NCBI RefSeq assembly: GCF_003003275.1
Contig: NZ_PVTO01000003.1
Span: forward strand, 116,171-180,170
Origin: Alkalibacterium olivapovliticus
GTDB lineage: Bacteria > Bacillota > Bacilli > Lactobacillales > Carnobacteriaceae_A
Direction of reading: 5' to 3'
Length of the DNA: 64,000 nucleotides
Notes under the pieces: generated by a model
What the model saw: the letters and a program-made list of their open reading frames with translations, nothing else
What the model was told of the DNA's origin: nothing
Databases searched by the model: none
Position numbers and translations under genes: made by a program
In this document: in pieces, positions 1 to 8,530 of the stretch
How the letters are laid out: every line of letters begins with the position of its first letter
Position numbering within the stretch: position 1 is the first letter of the stretch

Positions 1-1
1 G

Positions 2-730
2 TACAATAATCATCTGCTTTTTCATGGCTGTATTCCTTTAGATGATCAAGGCCAGTTTATCTCAGTGGAACTGGAAGGTCAGAGTGTTTCAGGGAAAGAC
101 ATGCTGGGTGCATATGATTATTACGTGAGAAAAGCCTCCAGGGCGCTCGATACCAGTGATGATTTTGCAACTGATCTGATGTGGTATGCATGGGCAGGTG
201 ACCGGTCTCCTTTATTCGGCCGAAATAAGATGACGACATTTGAACGCTATTATATTGAAAATAGTGAAACGCACTCTGAAAAGAGAAATCCTTATTTTGA
301 TTTAAGAGATAATCAGAATGTGGTCCGAGATATTTTGGAGGCATTCGGTCTAAAAAGCAGTCAGTCAAGAATCATCAATGGTCACACACCGGTAGAAGTG
401 AAAAAAGGGGAAAGTCCAGTCAAAGCAGACGGGCAACTGATTGTAATAGATGGAGGAATGAATGAAGCGTACCGGAATGCAACGGGGATCGCCGGGTACT
501 CTTTACTCAACAATTCTTACGGATTCCAAATTGTGACACATCAGCTGTTTAAATCTGTTTCTGAATTATTCAGACAGGGCAAAGATGAGACGACATTAAA
601 GCACATGATCGATGGAAAACTGGGGAGAACGGTTATCAGGGAAACGACGATTGGTCATACAATACAGAAACAAATCGATTTATTACTCGAAGTGGTTCAG
701 CACATCCAAGTTGATGAATCACAAGAGTAA
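2..730 (+). CDS. fbp: Fructose-1,6-bisphosphatase class III, C-terminal part (5' end outside window)
   Basis: Hydrolyses fructose-1,6-bisphosphate to fructose-6-phosphate in gluconeogenesis. The reading frame is open from the window edge and ends at TAA. The first visible residues, YNNHLLFHGCIPLD, followed by the GQFI region, match the class III (Firmicutes) family, which is about 640 residues long, so roughly the last 240 residues are present. A later stretch (VIDGGMNEAYRNATGIAGYSL) fits the conserved C-terminal core. An internal GTG at 65 could be mistaken for a start, but the homology continues upstream of it. The gene lies just ahead of the KDG genes, which have their own promoter. In cells fed on uronic acids this enzyme would supply hexose phosphate; that link is inference. 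Confidence 0.93.
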   Translation, partial: YNNHLLFHGCIPLDDQGQFISVELEGQSVSGKDMLGAYDYYVRKASRALDTSDDFATDLMWYAWAGDRSPLFGRNKMTTFERYYIENSETHSEKRNPYFDLRDNQNVVRDILEAFGLKSSQSRIINGHTPVEVKKGESPVKADGQLIVIDGGMNEAYRNATGIAGYSLLNNSYGFQIVTHQLFKSVSELFRQGKDETTLKHMIDGKLGRTVIRETTIGHTIQKQIDLLLEVVQHIQVDESQE

Positions 731-768
731 ACCACAATTAATTAACACTAGACATTTGAACAAAACGA

Positions 769-803
769 TTGAGCTGAATATAAGAAAGCGTTATACTAGT
801 ATA
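769..803 (+). promoter_or_regulatory. Promoter of kdgA-kdgK with overlapping 12-bp operator palindrome
   Basis: A -35 TTGAGC (769-774) and a -10 TATACT (792-797) are separated by 17 nt. The perfect palindrome TATACTAGTATA (792-803) covers the -10 and the likely start site. The same 12-mer lies over the -10 of the sugar symporter at 2773-2784. A repressor, perhaps of the GntR or LacI family and encoded elsewhere, probably controls both; the regulator's identity is inference. Confidence 0.75.
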
Positions 804-830
804 TGAGTGTAAAGATCATAGGAGGAAATT

Positions 831-1472
831 ATGACTAAAAAGCAAGGGATTTTATCACAACTAAAAGAGAATTACTTATTCGCAGTTATTAGAGGAAACT
901 CAGCTGAAGAAGCAACAGAGATTTCTGAAGCCGTTTATGAAGGCGGGATCAAGAACATTGAAGTGACTTTTACCACTCCTCAGGCTGACGAATCCATCAA
1001 AGAGCTGGCCAAAAAATATGCGGGTACGGATATGGTCGTCGGAGCCGGGACAGTAATGGATGCCATCACTGCACGCATCGCCATCATAGCAGGAGCAGAC
1101 TTTATCGTCAGTCCAAACATGGTTCTTGAAATCTCAACAGTCTGTAACACATATGGTGTTCCTTATCTGCCGGGTTGCGGCACAGTTACAGAAGTAGCGG
1201 AAGCTATGGCAACAGGAGTTGAAGTTGTAAAAGTCTTCCCTGGCGGTATTTTAGGCCCTGCATTCATTAAAAATGTTCACGGTCCGATTCCGCATGTTGA
1301 AATGATGCCATCTGGCGGGGTTAGTCTGGATAATATGGAGACATGGATGGATAATGGTGCGTGGGCTGTCGGAATCGGCAGTGCATTAACTAAAGATATG
1401 AAAGAAAAAGGAATCGAAAGTGTAAGTGAGAATGCCAAAGCGTTTGTTGACAAATATAATAGCTTAAAATAG
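831..1472 (+). CDS. kdgA: 2-dehydro-3-deoxyphosphogluconate (KDPG) aldolase / 4-hydroxy-2-oxoglutarate aldolase
   Basis: Class I aldolase splitting 2-keto-3-deoxy-6-phosphogluconate into pyruvate and glyceraldehyde-3-phosphate in the cytoplasm. The 213 residues equal the family length. Visible landmarks are AVIRG at 18-22, the catalytic Glu44 in IEVTF, VGAGTV at 70-75, the Schiff-base Lys134 in VVKVFPGG and the phosphate-binding MPSGGV near 159-164. GGAGG lies 5 nt before the ATG. The gene is followed after 11 nt by the KDG kinase, so the two form an operon that takes KDG to central metabolites. An operator palindrome over its promoter suggests substrate-controlled repression. Paralogous aldolases acting on the galactonate analogue cannot be excluded, but the kinase partner favours KDG. 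Confidence 0.94.
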   Translation: MTKKQGILSQLKENYLFAVIRGNSAEEATEISEAVYEGGIKNIEVTFTTPQADESIKELAKKYAGTDMVVGAGTVMDAITARIAIIAGADFIVSPNMVLEISTVCNTYGVPYLPGCGTVTEVAEAMATGVEVVKVFPGGILGPAFIKNVHGPIPHVEMMPSGGVSLDNMETWMDNGAWAVGIGSALTKDMKEKGIESVSENAKAFVDKYNSLK

Positions 1473-1483
1473 GATGTGCAAAA

Positions 1484-2428
1484 ATGGCTAGTGTTGTATT
1501 AATTGGAGAACCGATGGGACTTTTCAGAGCACAAGAATTTGGGGAAGTAAAAGACGTTTACCGTTTCAACCGTTCAGTAGCGGGGGCAGAGCTGAACGTT
1601 GGGATTGGTTTGTCTCGACTTGAGCACCAGGTTAAGTATGTGACGAAGCTGGGTAAAGACCCGATTGGAGAACATATATTAGATTATTTATATCAGGAAC
1701 AGTTGGATACCCGACATGTGCTGTTTTCGGATAATCACGAAACAGGACTGATGCTGAAAAACAAAGTCAGTTCGGGTGATCCGGTCACAGCCTACTACCG
1801 AAGATGCAGTGCGTTCACATCATTATCGGTAGAAGATATTGAAAATATAGATGTGTCAACAGTCGATTTATTGCATATTACCGGTATACCGCCTGCTGTG
1901 AGTCAGTCTGTAAGAGAAGCCATTTTTTATCTTATGAAAAAGGCGAAGGCAGCTGGTACATTCATTACGTTCGATCCGAATCTCAGACCGACCATTTGGG
2001 AGTCTGAGGAAACAATGGTGTTAGTGCTGAATGAATTGGCCAGTTACGCTGATGTTGTCCTGCCGGGAGTCTCGGAAGGGAAAACCTTGATGGGGTCTGA
2101 AAATATCGAAGAGATAGCAGACTTTTACTTGAATCAGGGAGCAAAGGTTGTCATTACAAAAAGTGGAGCTCATGGTGCGTATGTCACTGAAAAAGACAAA
2201 CCGACAGTAAATGTTAAAGGATTCAAAGTTAAAAAGATAGTGGATACGGTCGGAGCCGGAGACGGGTTTGCAGTCGGAATCATTCACGCTTATTTGAGCG
2301 GATACTCCTGGGAGCAGGCGGCAGTATATGCCAATGCAATCGGCTCGATGCAGGTTCAGCATGCAGGAGATAACGAAGGCTTACCGACACTGAGTAAACT
2401 GGACAGCTATATTGCGAACAACAGTTAA
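1484..2428 (+). CDS. kdgK: 2-dehydro-3-deoxygluconokinase (KDG kinase, PfkB family)
   Basis: Phosphorylates 2-keto-3-deoxygluconate with ATP, feeding the aldolase encoded just upstream. The 314-residue length is typical of PfkB sugar kinases. Seen in the sequence: an N-terminal substrate half with AGAELNVGIGLSRL (about 33-46), a TFDPNLRP motif in the middle, and the C-terminal signature DTVGAGDGF with the catalytic base Asp260. The ATG has only a weak AGGATG upstream, consistent with translational coupling to kdgA, whose stop lies 11 nt before. A strong terminator follows. Breakdown of uronides such as pectin or alginate products would generate the substrate, but the upstream steps lie outside the window. 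Confidence 0.93.
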   Translation: MASVVLIGEPMGLFRAQEFGEVKDVYRFNRSVAGAELNVGIGLSRLEHQVKYVTKLGKDPIGEHILDYLYQEQLDTRHVLFSDNHETGLMLKNKVSSGDPVTAYYRRCSAFTSLSVEDIENIDVSTVDLLHITGIPPAVSQSVREAIFYLMKKAKAAGTFITFDPNLRPTIWESEETMVLVLNELASYADVVLPGVSEGKTLMGSENIEEIADFYLNQGAKVVITKSGAHGAYVTEKDKPTVNVKGFKVKKIVDTVGAGDGFAVGIIHAYLSGYSWEQAAVYANAIGSMQVQHAGDNEGLPTLSKLDSYIANNS

Positions 2429-2443
2429 GACATAAATAATCGG

Positions 2444-2482
2444 AAGGTCAGGATGGCTCACTAGCTGTCCTGGCCTTTTTTG
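2444..2482 (+). terminator. Terminator of the kdgA-kdgK operon
   Basis: The arms AAGGTCAGGA and TCCTGGCCTT pair (with one G-U pair) around a short loop and are followed by a T-rich run. It ends the operon; about 290 nt of non-coding DNA follow in which I see nothing else. Confidence 0.85.
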
Positions 2483-2748
2483 TATCTAGTCTATTAATTT
2501 TGTTAATGTTAGGAGCAAAATTAGTTATGAGACGGATAAAAGGACACATTACTCCAGTAATAATGAAGCTTTGAACATTATGCATAAAGGATTTCGGAAT
2601 ACAATCAACAGGAAAGGACACCCATTTGTCACACTTCATAAGCTGTAAAGGCAATCCAATTGTGATGTTGGTTCTAAATAAACTGTAATGATAATATAAT
2701 GGATGGAATTGGAAAAACAATAAAATGAAAAGGGTTACTTAAAGAGTA

Positions 2749-2784
2749 GACTTACCAAAATAAGTATTCTGATATACTAGTATA
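2749..2784 (+). promoter_or_regulatory. Promoter/operator of the GPH symporter
   Basis: TATACTAGTATA (2773-2784) is identical to the palindrome over the kdgA promoter. Its first six bases form a -10; the -35 (GACTTA, 18 nt away) is poor. A TGAAAGCG half-site resembling a cre box starts at 2793, but the other half does not match, so catabolite control is only possible. Confidence 0.65.
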
Positions 2785-2881
2785 CAAATAAATGAAAGCG
2801 GTTCGTTTTTTACGGTGCCATAGGTATCATAATGGAAGAAACCGTGTAAGTCAGTTCAAAACAAAAAAGGGAGTGTTATCA

Positions 2882-4394
2882 ATGGAAGTGATCCACAAAG
2901 AAACACAGGCGAAAGCAGCAGCAGAAATTTTATCACAGTTGGATAATCCGAAGAACTTCAACCGGGCGAAAGTCTGGCAGATGGGTTTTTTCGCAGCTAA
3001 CAATACAGCAACAAATGCATTTATGTTTTAATGATGAACGTGGCTTATTTTGCCACCGGGGTAGTAGGACTGGGAACCGTCGTCGTCTCGACGATCATAA
3101 CAGGGAGCCGAATGTTTGACGGGCTGACTGATCCTGTTATCGGCCTTTGGATCGATAAGACAGATGGCAAATACGGTAAGTTCAGACCATTCATGCTGGC
3201 TGGATACTTGACCATGACTACTGTTGTGCTATTAATGTTTTTTACTAACCGTTTAGTACCTGACGCAATGAGAATGCCCTATTTCATTTTATTATACTTA
3301 ATTTATATCATCGGCTACACATTCCAGACAGCAGTAACTAAATCAGGCCAGTCTGTTCTGACCAATGATCCTGAACAGCGTCCAATGTTCTCTACATTTG
3401 ATATTTCAATGACGGCAATCTTTTTCGCTGGTGCCGGCATCTATCTTGCCAATTATCTAGTACCCAAATACGGATCATTCAACAGTGCAGCATTATTTGC
3501 TGAATTCACTTTGACCATTATCGCTCTCTCGGGAGTCTTAACTCTTTTAGCCATTATAGGTATCTGGGAAAAAGATTGTACTGAACACTTCGGTACAGGA
3601 AAAGCAGTCAAAATAAATTTAAAAGATATGTGGGAGATCGATAAAGGAAACCGTCCGCTGCAGATGCTGATTATTGCAGCCTCAACTGATAAACTGGGTC
3701 AGACTGTGGCCACAAACTCAATCGTAATGGTGATGCTCTTTGGGATCATCATCGGAGATTATGGGCTGTTCGGAGTGATCTCCGGTATATTACTGATTCC
3801 CAATATCATCATCGCGATCTTCGGGACACGTCTTGCAGGGAAATTCGGAACGAAAAAAGGATACATTGCTTCGACTTGGCTGTCTATGATTGCATACAGT
3901 GGCATATTCCTCTTGTTAGTTTTAGGTGATCCAACACAGATTTCATTAAGCAACATGGGCTTTATGACGATCGCGTTCCTGACTCTATTTATAATTGGTA
4001 ACGGTGTCAGAACATTATCTGGTGGACTCGTCATTCCGATGATTCCTGATGTGACTGATTATGAATATACAGAACGGGACGATATGCTCCAGGTGTGATG
4101 GGCACCATATTCTCATTTGTAGACAAAATGATTTCATCTTTCGGTCAGACAATCATTGGACTGACATTGGCGTTCATTGGATTTGAACAGGTATTCCCGG
4201 ATGTGAGTACCCCTTATTCAAGTGATATCTTGTGGGTTACCCTGTTCATGTTCATTGGAATGCTCATGGTTGCCTGGATCGCTTCACTGGTCGCCATGAA
4301 ATTTTATGATTTAGATAAGGAGAAAATGGTTGAAATTCAAGCTGTAATTGAAGAAAGAAGACAGAAAGTGAAAGCTGAACAGAAGACAGATTAA
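2882..4394 (+). pseudogene. GPH-family (MFS) sugar:cation symporter, broken by two 1-nt deletions
   Basis: Glycoside-pentoside-hexuronide family transporter, a 12-helix membrane protein importing a sugar or uronide with a cation. Three consecutive pieces in different frames together make one protein: residues 1-49 (from ATG 2882, AGGGAG upstream), a long middle piece from 3031 to 4098, and a C-terminal piece from about 4068 to 4394. One missing T near 3026-3029 (ATGTTTTAATG, expected ATGTTTTTAATG) and one missing T near 4066-4068 (GAATATACAGA, expected GAATATTACAGA) explain both breaks. With both restored the gene is 1515 nt, giving 504 residues, the family's usual length, and the conserved motif YYRTGRYAPGVMGTIFSF is rebuilt across the second junction. 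The shared operator suggests a KDG or uronide substrate. Either a recent pseudogene or sequencing indels; no other damage is visible. Confidence 0.88.
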
Positions 4395-4406
4395 ATACCA
4401 AACACA

Positions 4407-4447
4407 GACTGATCCTCAATTGCGACAAGAGGCTCAGTCTTTTTTTG
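4407..4447 (+). terminator. Terminator after the symporter
   Basis: GACTGATCCTC and GAGGCTCAGTC pair with one mismatch and are followed by seven or more T. Confidence 0.8.
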
Positions 4448-5015
4448 TTTTAGCCATAATTCATCTCAGATACTTAGAAATAAGCTCTTTTCATCTGTAT
4501 AACGGATGGGTTAGGTAAACTGCATGATTAGAGCAAATCGAGTATGTCAAAGAAGAGACAATTAGGTAAAGTGAAGTAGACCTGTCAGCTGGAGTTTACC
4601 TTAATAGTAGCGGTATTAGCAGAGTCAAACTAAAAAGAGCCTGAGTTAACTGAAGAAGACTTTATTTAGGCAAAGTCATCACGCCTTTTTAAATGACATT
4701 ACCGAGCAGGAGTCTGCTATAGCATAGTCGAATGCATCCCAGTTCTGACTTTGTCGAAGACGGTGGAATTTCGGTAAGGTGGTGCCAACACGAGGCGGGA
4801 GCCAGCCGAAAAGGAAATAAATAGGGACGTCACAGGCTGTCTTTCTTTAAAACTATTCAACTAGTCTGTCAGCTGAACAAAATCAGCAGGATACAATATG
4901 GAAAATGATTTATCGGAAGATAAATCACTCCAAATCATCTTTTGTAAAGCGCTCTAACTTGCTTTATTCAAGTGTTATTGACAAAATGATAAGAAAGAGA
5001 GGAAGGCGATCAAGT
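4448..5015 (+). other. Long non-coding leader region of the maltose phosphorylase gene
   Basis: About 570 nt without a convincing gene. Near the 3' end a perfect 8-bp hairpin with a GGAA loop lies at 4907-4926, and TGTAAAGCGCTCTAAC at 4943-4958 resembles a stretched LacI-type (MalR or CcpA) operator centred on AGCGCT. A GC-richer patch at about 4730-4830 looks structured, but I could not match it to any riboswitch I know. Confidence 0.4.
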
Positions 5016-7295
5016 ATGCATGAACTGATTGAAAAGGGGACACCATGGACGCTTAAAGAAGTAGGGACAGATCCTGAGGTTATTAAACAAAACGAAACGC
5101 TCTTTTCACTGTCAAACGGGCACATTGGAACACGAGGGAGTCTGGAAGAAACACATCTGACACCTGAATTCAGTCATAGTAAAAGTACCCTGATGAACGG
5201 CTTTTTTGATACAGAGCCCATTACTTATGGGGAGTGGGCATATGGCTATGCTACCCATCACCAGACGACGATTCCAATTCCTGACGGCAAAAAAATGGAA
5301 ATGAAGTATGACGGAGAAGTATTCGATCTGACCTCTTCAGACGCGAAAGACCACAACCGCACACTTGATTTGAAAAAAGGGATTCTGACACGGTCCTACT
5401 CTTGGAAAACTGAAAATGGTCATGAGTTAGAAGTCTCGATCGAGCGTTTTGTTTCATATGATTATCCGGAGATAATGGCTCAACGATTCATACTTACACC
5501 AAAAGATGACAATAACTCACTGGAGGTGTCTTTTGAACTGGATGATCTTAAAAGTATGGGGAAAGAACGCGACAAAGAGGACGACCCGGATCCTCGGAAG
5601 AAAGAACAGGCAAGCAGACGGTTCGAATCAGATGACCTGGAATTTTACGATGCAGACATGCTTCATATTAAAACACACGCCTCAGGACTTCATGCTGTTG
5701 TCGGAAATAGGGTAGTCACTGATAATGACGTGCATCAGCAGATCTCAGATAAAAACAGAGACAGTCTATCTTTTTACTCAAAAGCAAATCAGACTATTGT
5801 TATTGACCGGTTTGTTGCCTACAGTGAACTTTACAAAGAAGAATCTCTAACTGAAAACATAATAGATAATTTAATCCGTACTCTAAAAAATGTTACCGAA
5901 TCAGGATACGAAAAGGTAAAGGCAGAACATATCAGTACGATGGAGTCTTTCTGGGAACACAGCGATATTCAGATTGATGGGGAACCGGCTCTTCAACTGG
6001 GTTTACGGTTCAATCTGTTTCATCTTCATCAGGCGGCGGGGCGCGACGGAAAAACGAACATGTCTGCCAAAGGACTGACAGGTGAAGGATATGAAGGCCA
6101 TTACTTCTGGGACACTGAAATGTATATGTTCCCATTTTTCCTTTATACTCAACCGGAAATTGCCAGGTCTCTGCTCATGTATCGTTACAGCATTTTACCT
6201 CAGGCGAAAGAACGTGCGAGAACGATGGCTATCGCTAATGGGGCACTCTTTGCATGGCGGACTATTAATGGGGAAGAGGCCAGTCCTTATTATCCTGCCG
6301 GAACTGCTCAGATACACATCAACGCAGACATCGCACACGCTATATACTCTTACGGTGAAGTGACAGGTGATGATGCGTTCATGCTGAATGAAGGACTGGA
6401 GATGCTGGTGGAGACGGCACGCTTCTGGCTGGAATGGGGTCATTTTGATGATAATAGAGGGGGAGCTTTTGTCATTAATGATGTCACAGGTCCAGATGAA
6501 TACACTGCAATTGTGAACAATAACTACTATACCAATTTGATGGCCAAGAAAAATTTGGCTTATGCGATTGAATGGATTGAGAAAAGGAGAAGGCAGTTAC
6601 CTGATGAGGACTTTAACGTCTCTCAAGATGAACTGACTGAGTGGAAAAAGGCAGAAGAGCATATGTACCTGCCATATGATGAGGATAAACAGCTGACGAT
6701 GCAGGACGACAGTTTCTTTCATAAAAAGGTGTGGGATTTTGAACAGACGCCTAAGGAAAACTACCCGCTTCTGCTGAATTATCATCCGCTGACGATCTAT
6801 AAACATCAGGTCTGCAAGCAAGCCGATACCGTTTTAGCTCAGTTTTTATTCCTGGATGATTTTTCAAAGGAACAGAAGAAGAGAGATTTTGACTATTATG
6901 AGAAGGTCACAACACATGACTCCTCCCTTTCGCGATCTGTTTTCGGAATGATGGCCAGTCAGATTGGTGAAGAAAAGAAAGCCTACGATTACTTTATGGA
7001 CACAGCTTTAATGGACATTTCAGATCTGCAGTCTAATACAAAGGACGGTGTCCACGCTGCGAATATGGGGGGCACCTGGATGAGTATGGTTCAGGGATTT
7101 GCCGGATTGAGAGTAGATAAAGGGACTTTGCATTTTTCACCCCAATGTCCTTCAGAGTGGGAACGCATCGTGTTTAAAGTCAGGTTTCAAAAACGCCTGA
7201 TCCAAGTGTCAATGACTCCATCTTCTACTGATTATCAGTTAGTAGAAGGAGACCAGCTGACAATCATAGAAAATGGAGAAAAGAAAACACTTTAA
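5016..7295 (+). CDS. mapA: Maltose phosphorylase (glycoside hydrolase family 65)
   Basis: Phosphorolyses maltose to glucose and beta-glucose-1-phosphate in the cytoplasm, saving one ATP. The 759 residues have the GH65 layout: an N-terminal beta-sandwich (to about 270), a linker, an (alpha/alpha)6 barrel, then a small C-terminal beta domain. The catalytic acid is Glu495 in VTGPDEYTAIVNNNYYTN, a form typical of maltose phosphorylases rather than kojibiose or trehalose phosphorylases. KQADTVLAQF and the glycine-rich MGGTWMSMVQGFAGLRV (phosphate site) are also present. I chose ATG 5016 because the family begins near this point; the open frame extends 37 codons upstream, but that part is not family-like and overlaps a hairpin and a possible operator. 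No beta-phosphoglucomutase is in the window. Substrate assignment within GH65 is by motif only. Confidence 0.87.
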   Translation: MHELIEKGTPWTLKEVGTDPEVIKQNETLFSLSNGHIGTRGSLEETHLTPEFSHSKSTLMNGFFDTEPITYGEWAYGYATHHQTTIPIPDGKKMEMKYDGEVFDLTSSDAKDHNRTLDLKKGILTRSYSWKTENGHELEVSIERFVSYDYPEIMAQRFILTPKDDNNSLEVSFELDDLKSMGKERDKEDDPDPRKKEQASRRFESDDLEFYDADMLHIKTHASGLHAVVGNRVVTDNDVHQQISDKNRDSLSFYSKANQTIVIDRFVAYSELYKEESLTENIIDNLIRTLKNVTESGYEKVKAEHISTMESFWEHSDIQIDGEPALQLGLRFNLFHLHQAAGRDGKTNMSAKGLTGEGYEGHYFWDTEMYMFPFFLYTQPEIARSLLMYRYSILPQAKERARTMAIANGALFAWRTINGEEASPYYPAGTAQIHINADIAHAIYSYGEVTGDDAFMLNEGLEMLVETARFWLEWGHFDDNRGGAFVINDVTGPDEYTAIVNNNYYTNLMAKKNLAYAIEWIEKRRRQLPDEDFNVSQDELTEWKKAEEHMYLPYDEDKQLTMQDDSFFHKKVWDFEQTPKENYPLLLNYHPLTIYKHQVCKQADTVLAQFLFLDDFSKEQKKRDFDYYEKVTTHDSSLSRSVFGMMASQIGEEKKAYDYFMDTALMDISDLQSNTKDGVHAANMGGTWMSMVQGFAGLRVDKGTLHFSPQCPSEWERIVFKVRFQKRLIQVSMTPSSTDYQLVEGDQLTIIENGEKKTL

Positions 7296-7309
7296 GAGTA
7301 TCATGCGTG

Positions 7310-7342
7310 AAAAAGCGAAAGGCAGGCCTTTCGCTTTTTTTT
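7310..7342 (+). terminator. Terminator after the maltose phosphorylase gene
   Basis: AAAAAGCGAAAGGC and GCCTTTCGCTTTTT form a near-perfect hairpin ending in eight T. Confidence 0.93.
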
Positions 7343-7399
7343 GACGTAAAATGGCAGGGTGCCAAGGGAAGTTAACGCCTTTAAACATCTCGGGAAGCC

Positions 7400-7454
7400 T
7401 TGACACCGGACTTTGTGAATGGTATAACTTATGTGAAAGTGATAATCATTCTCA
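7400..7454 (+). promoter_or_regulatory. Promoter of the iron-uptake operon with Fur box
   Basis: TTGACA (7400-7405), 17 nt, TATAAC (7423-7428). Immediately downstream TGATAATCATTCTCA (7440-7454) matches the 7-1-7 Fur box with one mismatch. Its position over the transcription start predicts repression when iron is plentiful. Confidence 0.88.
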
Positions 7455-7473
7455 ATTATAAAAGAGGGGTACC

Positions 7474-8493
7474 ATGCATGAGTCGAACGTAACGGATTGT
7501 ACAATAATAGGAGGCGGTCCAGCCGGGCTGTATGCTTCTTTTTACGCAGGGATGAGAGATATGTCCGTGCGACTGATCGAAATCAAAAAAACACTAGGGG
7601 GAAAACTGCATTTTTACCCTGAAAAAAAGATTTGGGACATCGGAGGAATGCCTCCAACACATGGACTCGATGTCATGGGGCAGTTGATCGACCAGAGCAG
7701 TACATTTGAACCTGAAATCATACTGAATAAAAAGATAGTCACGATTGACAAAAATGGCGAGCAGCTCTTTGAAGTCATCAGTGCAGATGGAGACCGATAT
7801 CTTAGCCGGTCTGTCATAATCGCTACTGGTGGTGGGATCGTTTATCCTAGAAGACTGGATACGAAGCGGGCGAGGGATTTTGAAAAAACGAATCTGCATT
7901 ATACCATTTACCGCTTGAACGACTTTAAAGATAAGAAAGTCGTCATTGTTGGTGGTGGCAACTCAGCTATTGACTGGGCTAATGAGCTTAAAGAGCTCGT
8001 CTCTGAACTTCATCTTATTCACCGTAATGATACATTCAGGGCGCATGAATCACAGCTGAGACAGTTGAAAGAATCTAATGTTCATATTCATTCCTATACA
8101 TCCATTGAAAAACTGATTCCAGGTGAATCGCCTGAATCTATTCGGGCAATCGAAGTTAAAAATAGTCAATCTCAAACAGCCTACCAGCTAACTCTTGACG
8201 ATCTGATCGTCAACATAGGATTTGACAGTGAACCAAATTTTCATCAGACAAAAGGTCTGAAACTGTCACTGAAAGATAATTATTATATAGAAGGCGATAC
8301 CATGACTCACACGTCACAGGACGGGATCTATGCCATTGGAGATATTGTAAATTATAAGGGAAAAGTAAGGCTGATCGCCGGTGCGTTTCATGATGCAGTT
8401 AATGCTGTGAACGAAATCAAGGAATCACTAGTCCCTTCAGAAACCCCGAAAGTCGTCATGTCTTCTTTTCATGAAGGTCTTCAAAATAAATAA
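7474..8493 (+). CDS. Thioredoxin-reductase-like ferredoxin/flavodoxin--NADP+ reductase
   Basis: FAD- and NAD(P)H-binding oxidoreductase of the YumC/TrxR-like ferredoxin-NADP reductase family, 339 residues (usual about 330-350). The FAD motif GGGPAGLYASFYAG is near residue 13 and the NADPH motif VVGGGNSAIDWANEL near 163; the ATIG-like FAD loop (YAIGDI) is close to the C-terminus. The CxxC pair of true thioredoxin reductases is absent, which separates it from TrxB. It is the first gene of a Fur-boxed operon and lies 37 nt before a siderophore permease gene. This context suggests that it supplies electrons, directly or via ferredoxin or flavodoxin, to release iron from imported chelates; that role is inference. 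Confidence 0.88.
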   Translation: MHESNVTDCTIIGGGPAGLYASFYAGMRDMSVRLIEIKKTLGGKLHFYPEKKIWDIGGMPPTHGLDVMGQLIDQSSTFEPEIILNKKIVTIDKNGEQLFEVISADGDRYLSRSVIIATGGGIVYPRRLDTKRARDFEKTNLHYTIYRLNDFKDKKVVIVGGGNSAIDWANELKELVSELHLIHRNDTFRAHESQLRQLKESNVHIHSYTSIEKLIPGESPESIRAIEVKNSQSQTAYQLTLDDLIVNIGFDSEPNFHQTKGLKLSLKDNYYIEGDTMTHTSQDGIYAIGDIVNYKGKVRLIAGAFHDAVNAVNEIKESLVPSETPKVVMSSFHEGLQNK

Positions 8494-8530
8494 ACAGCCA
8501 ATGACAAGTGCGTAAGGAAAAGGGATAAAC

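Noticed and set aside
3026..4100. Programmed ribosomal frameshifting in the symporter
   Set aside because: No slippery heptamer with a downstream structure is evident, two shifts would be needed, and transporters of this family are not known to use it.
4730..4830. Cobalamin, FMN, lysine or T-box element before the maltose phosphorylase gene
   Set aside because: Isolated similarities such as GGTGGTGCCA exist, but none of the full consensus cores of these elements is present.
4905..5015. Upstream extension of the maltose phosphorylase reading frame
   Set aside because: The added 37 residues are basic and unlike GH65 N-termini, and overlap a hairpin and a probable operator.
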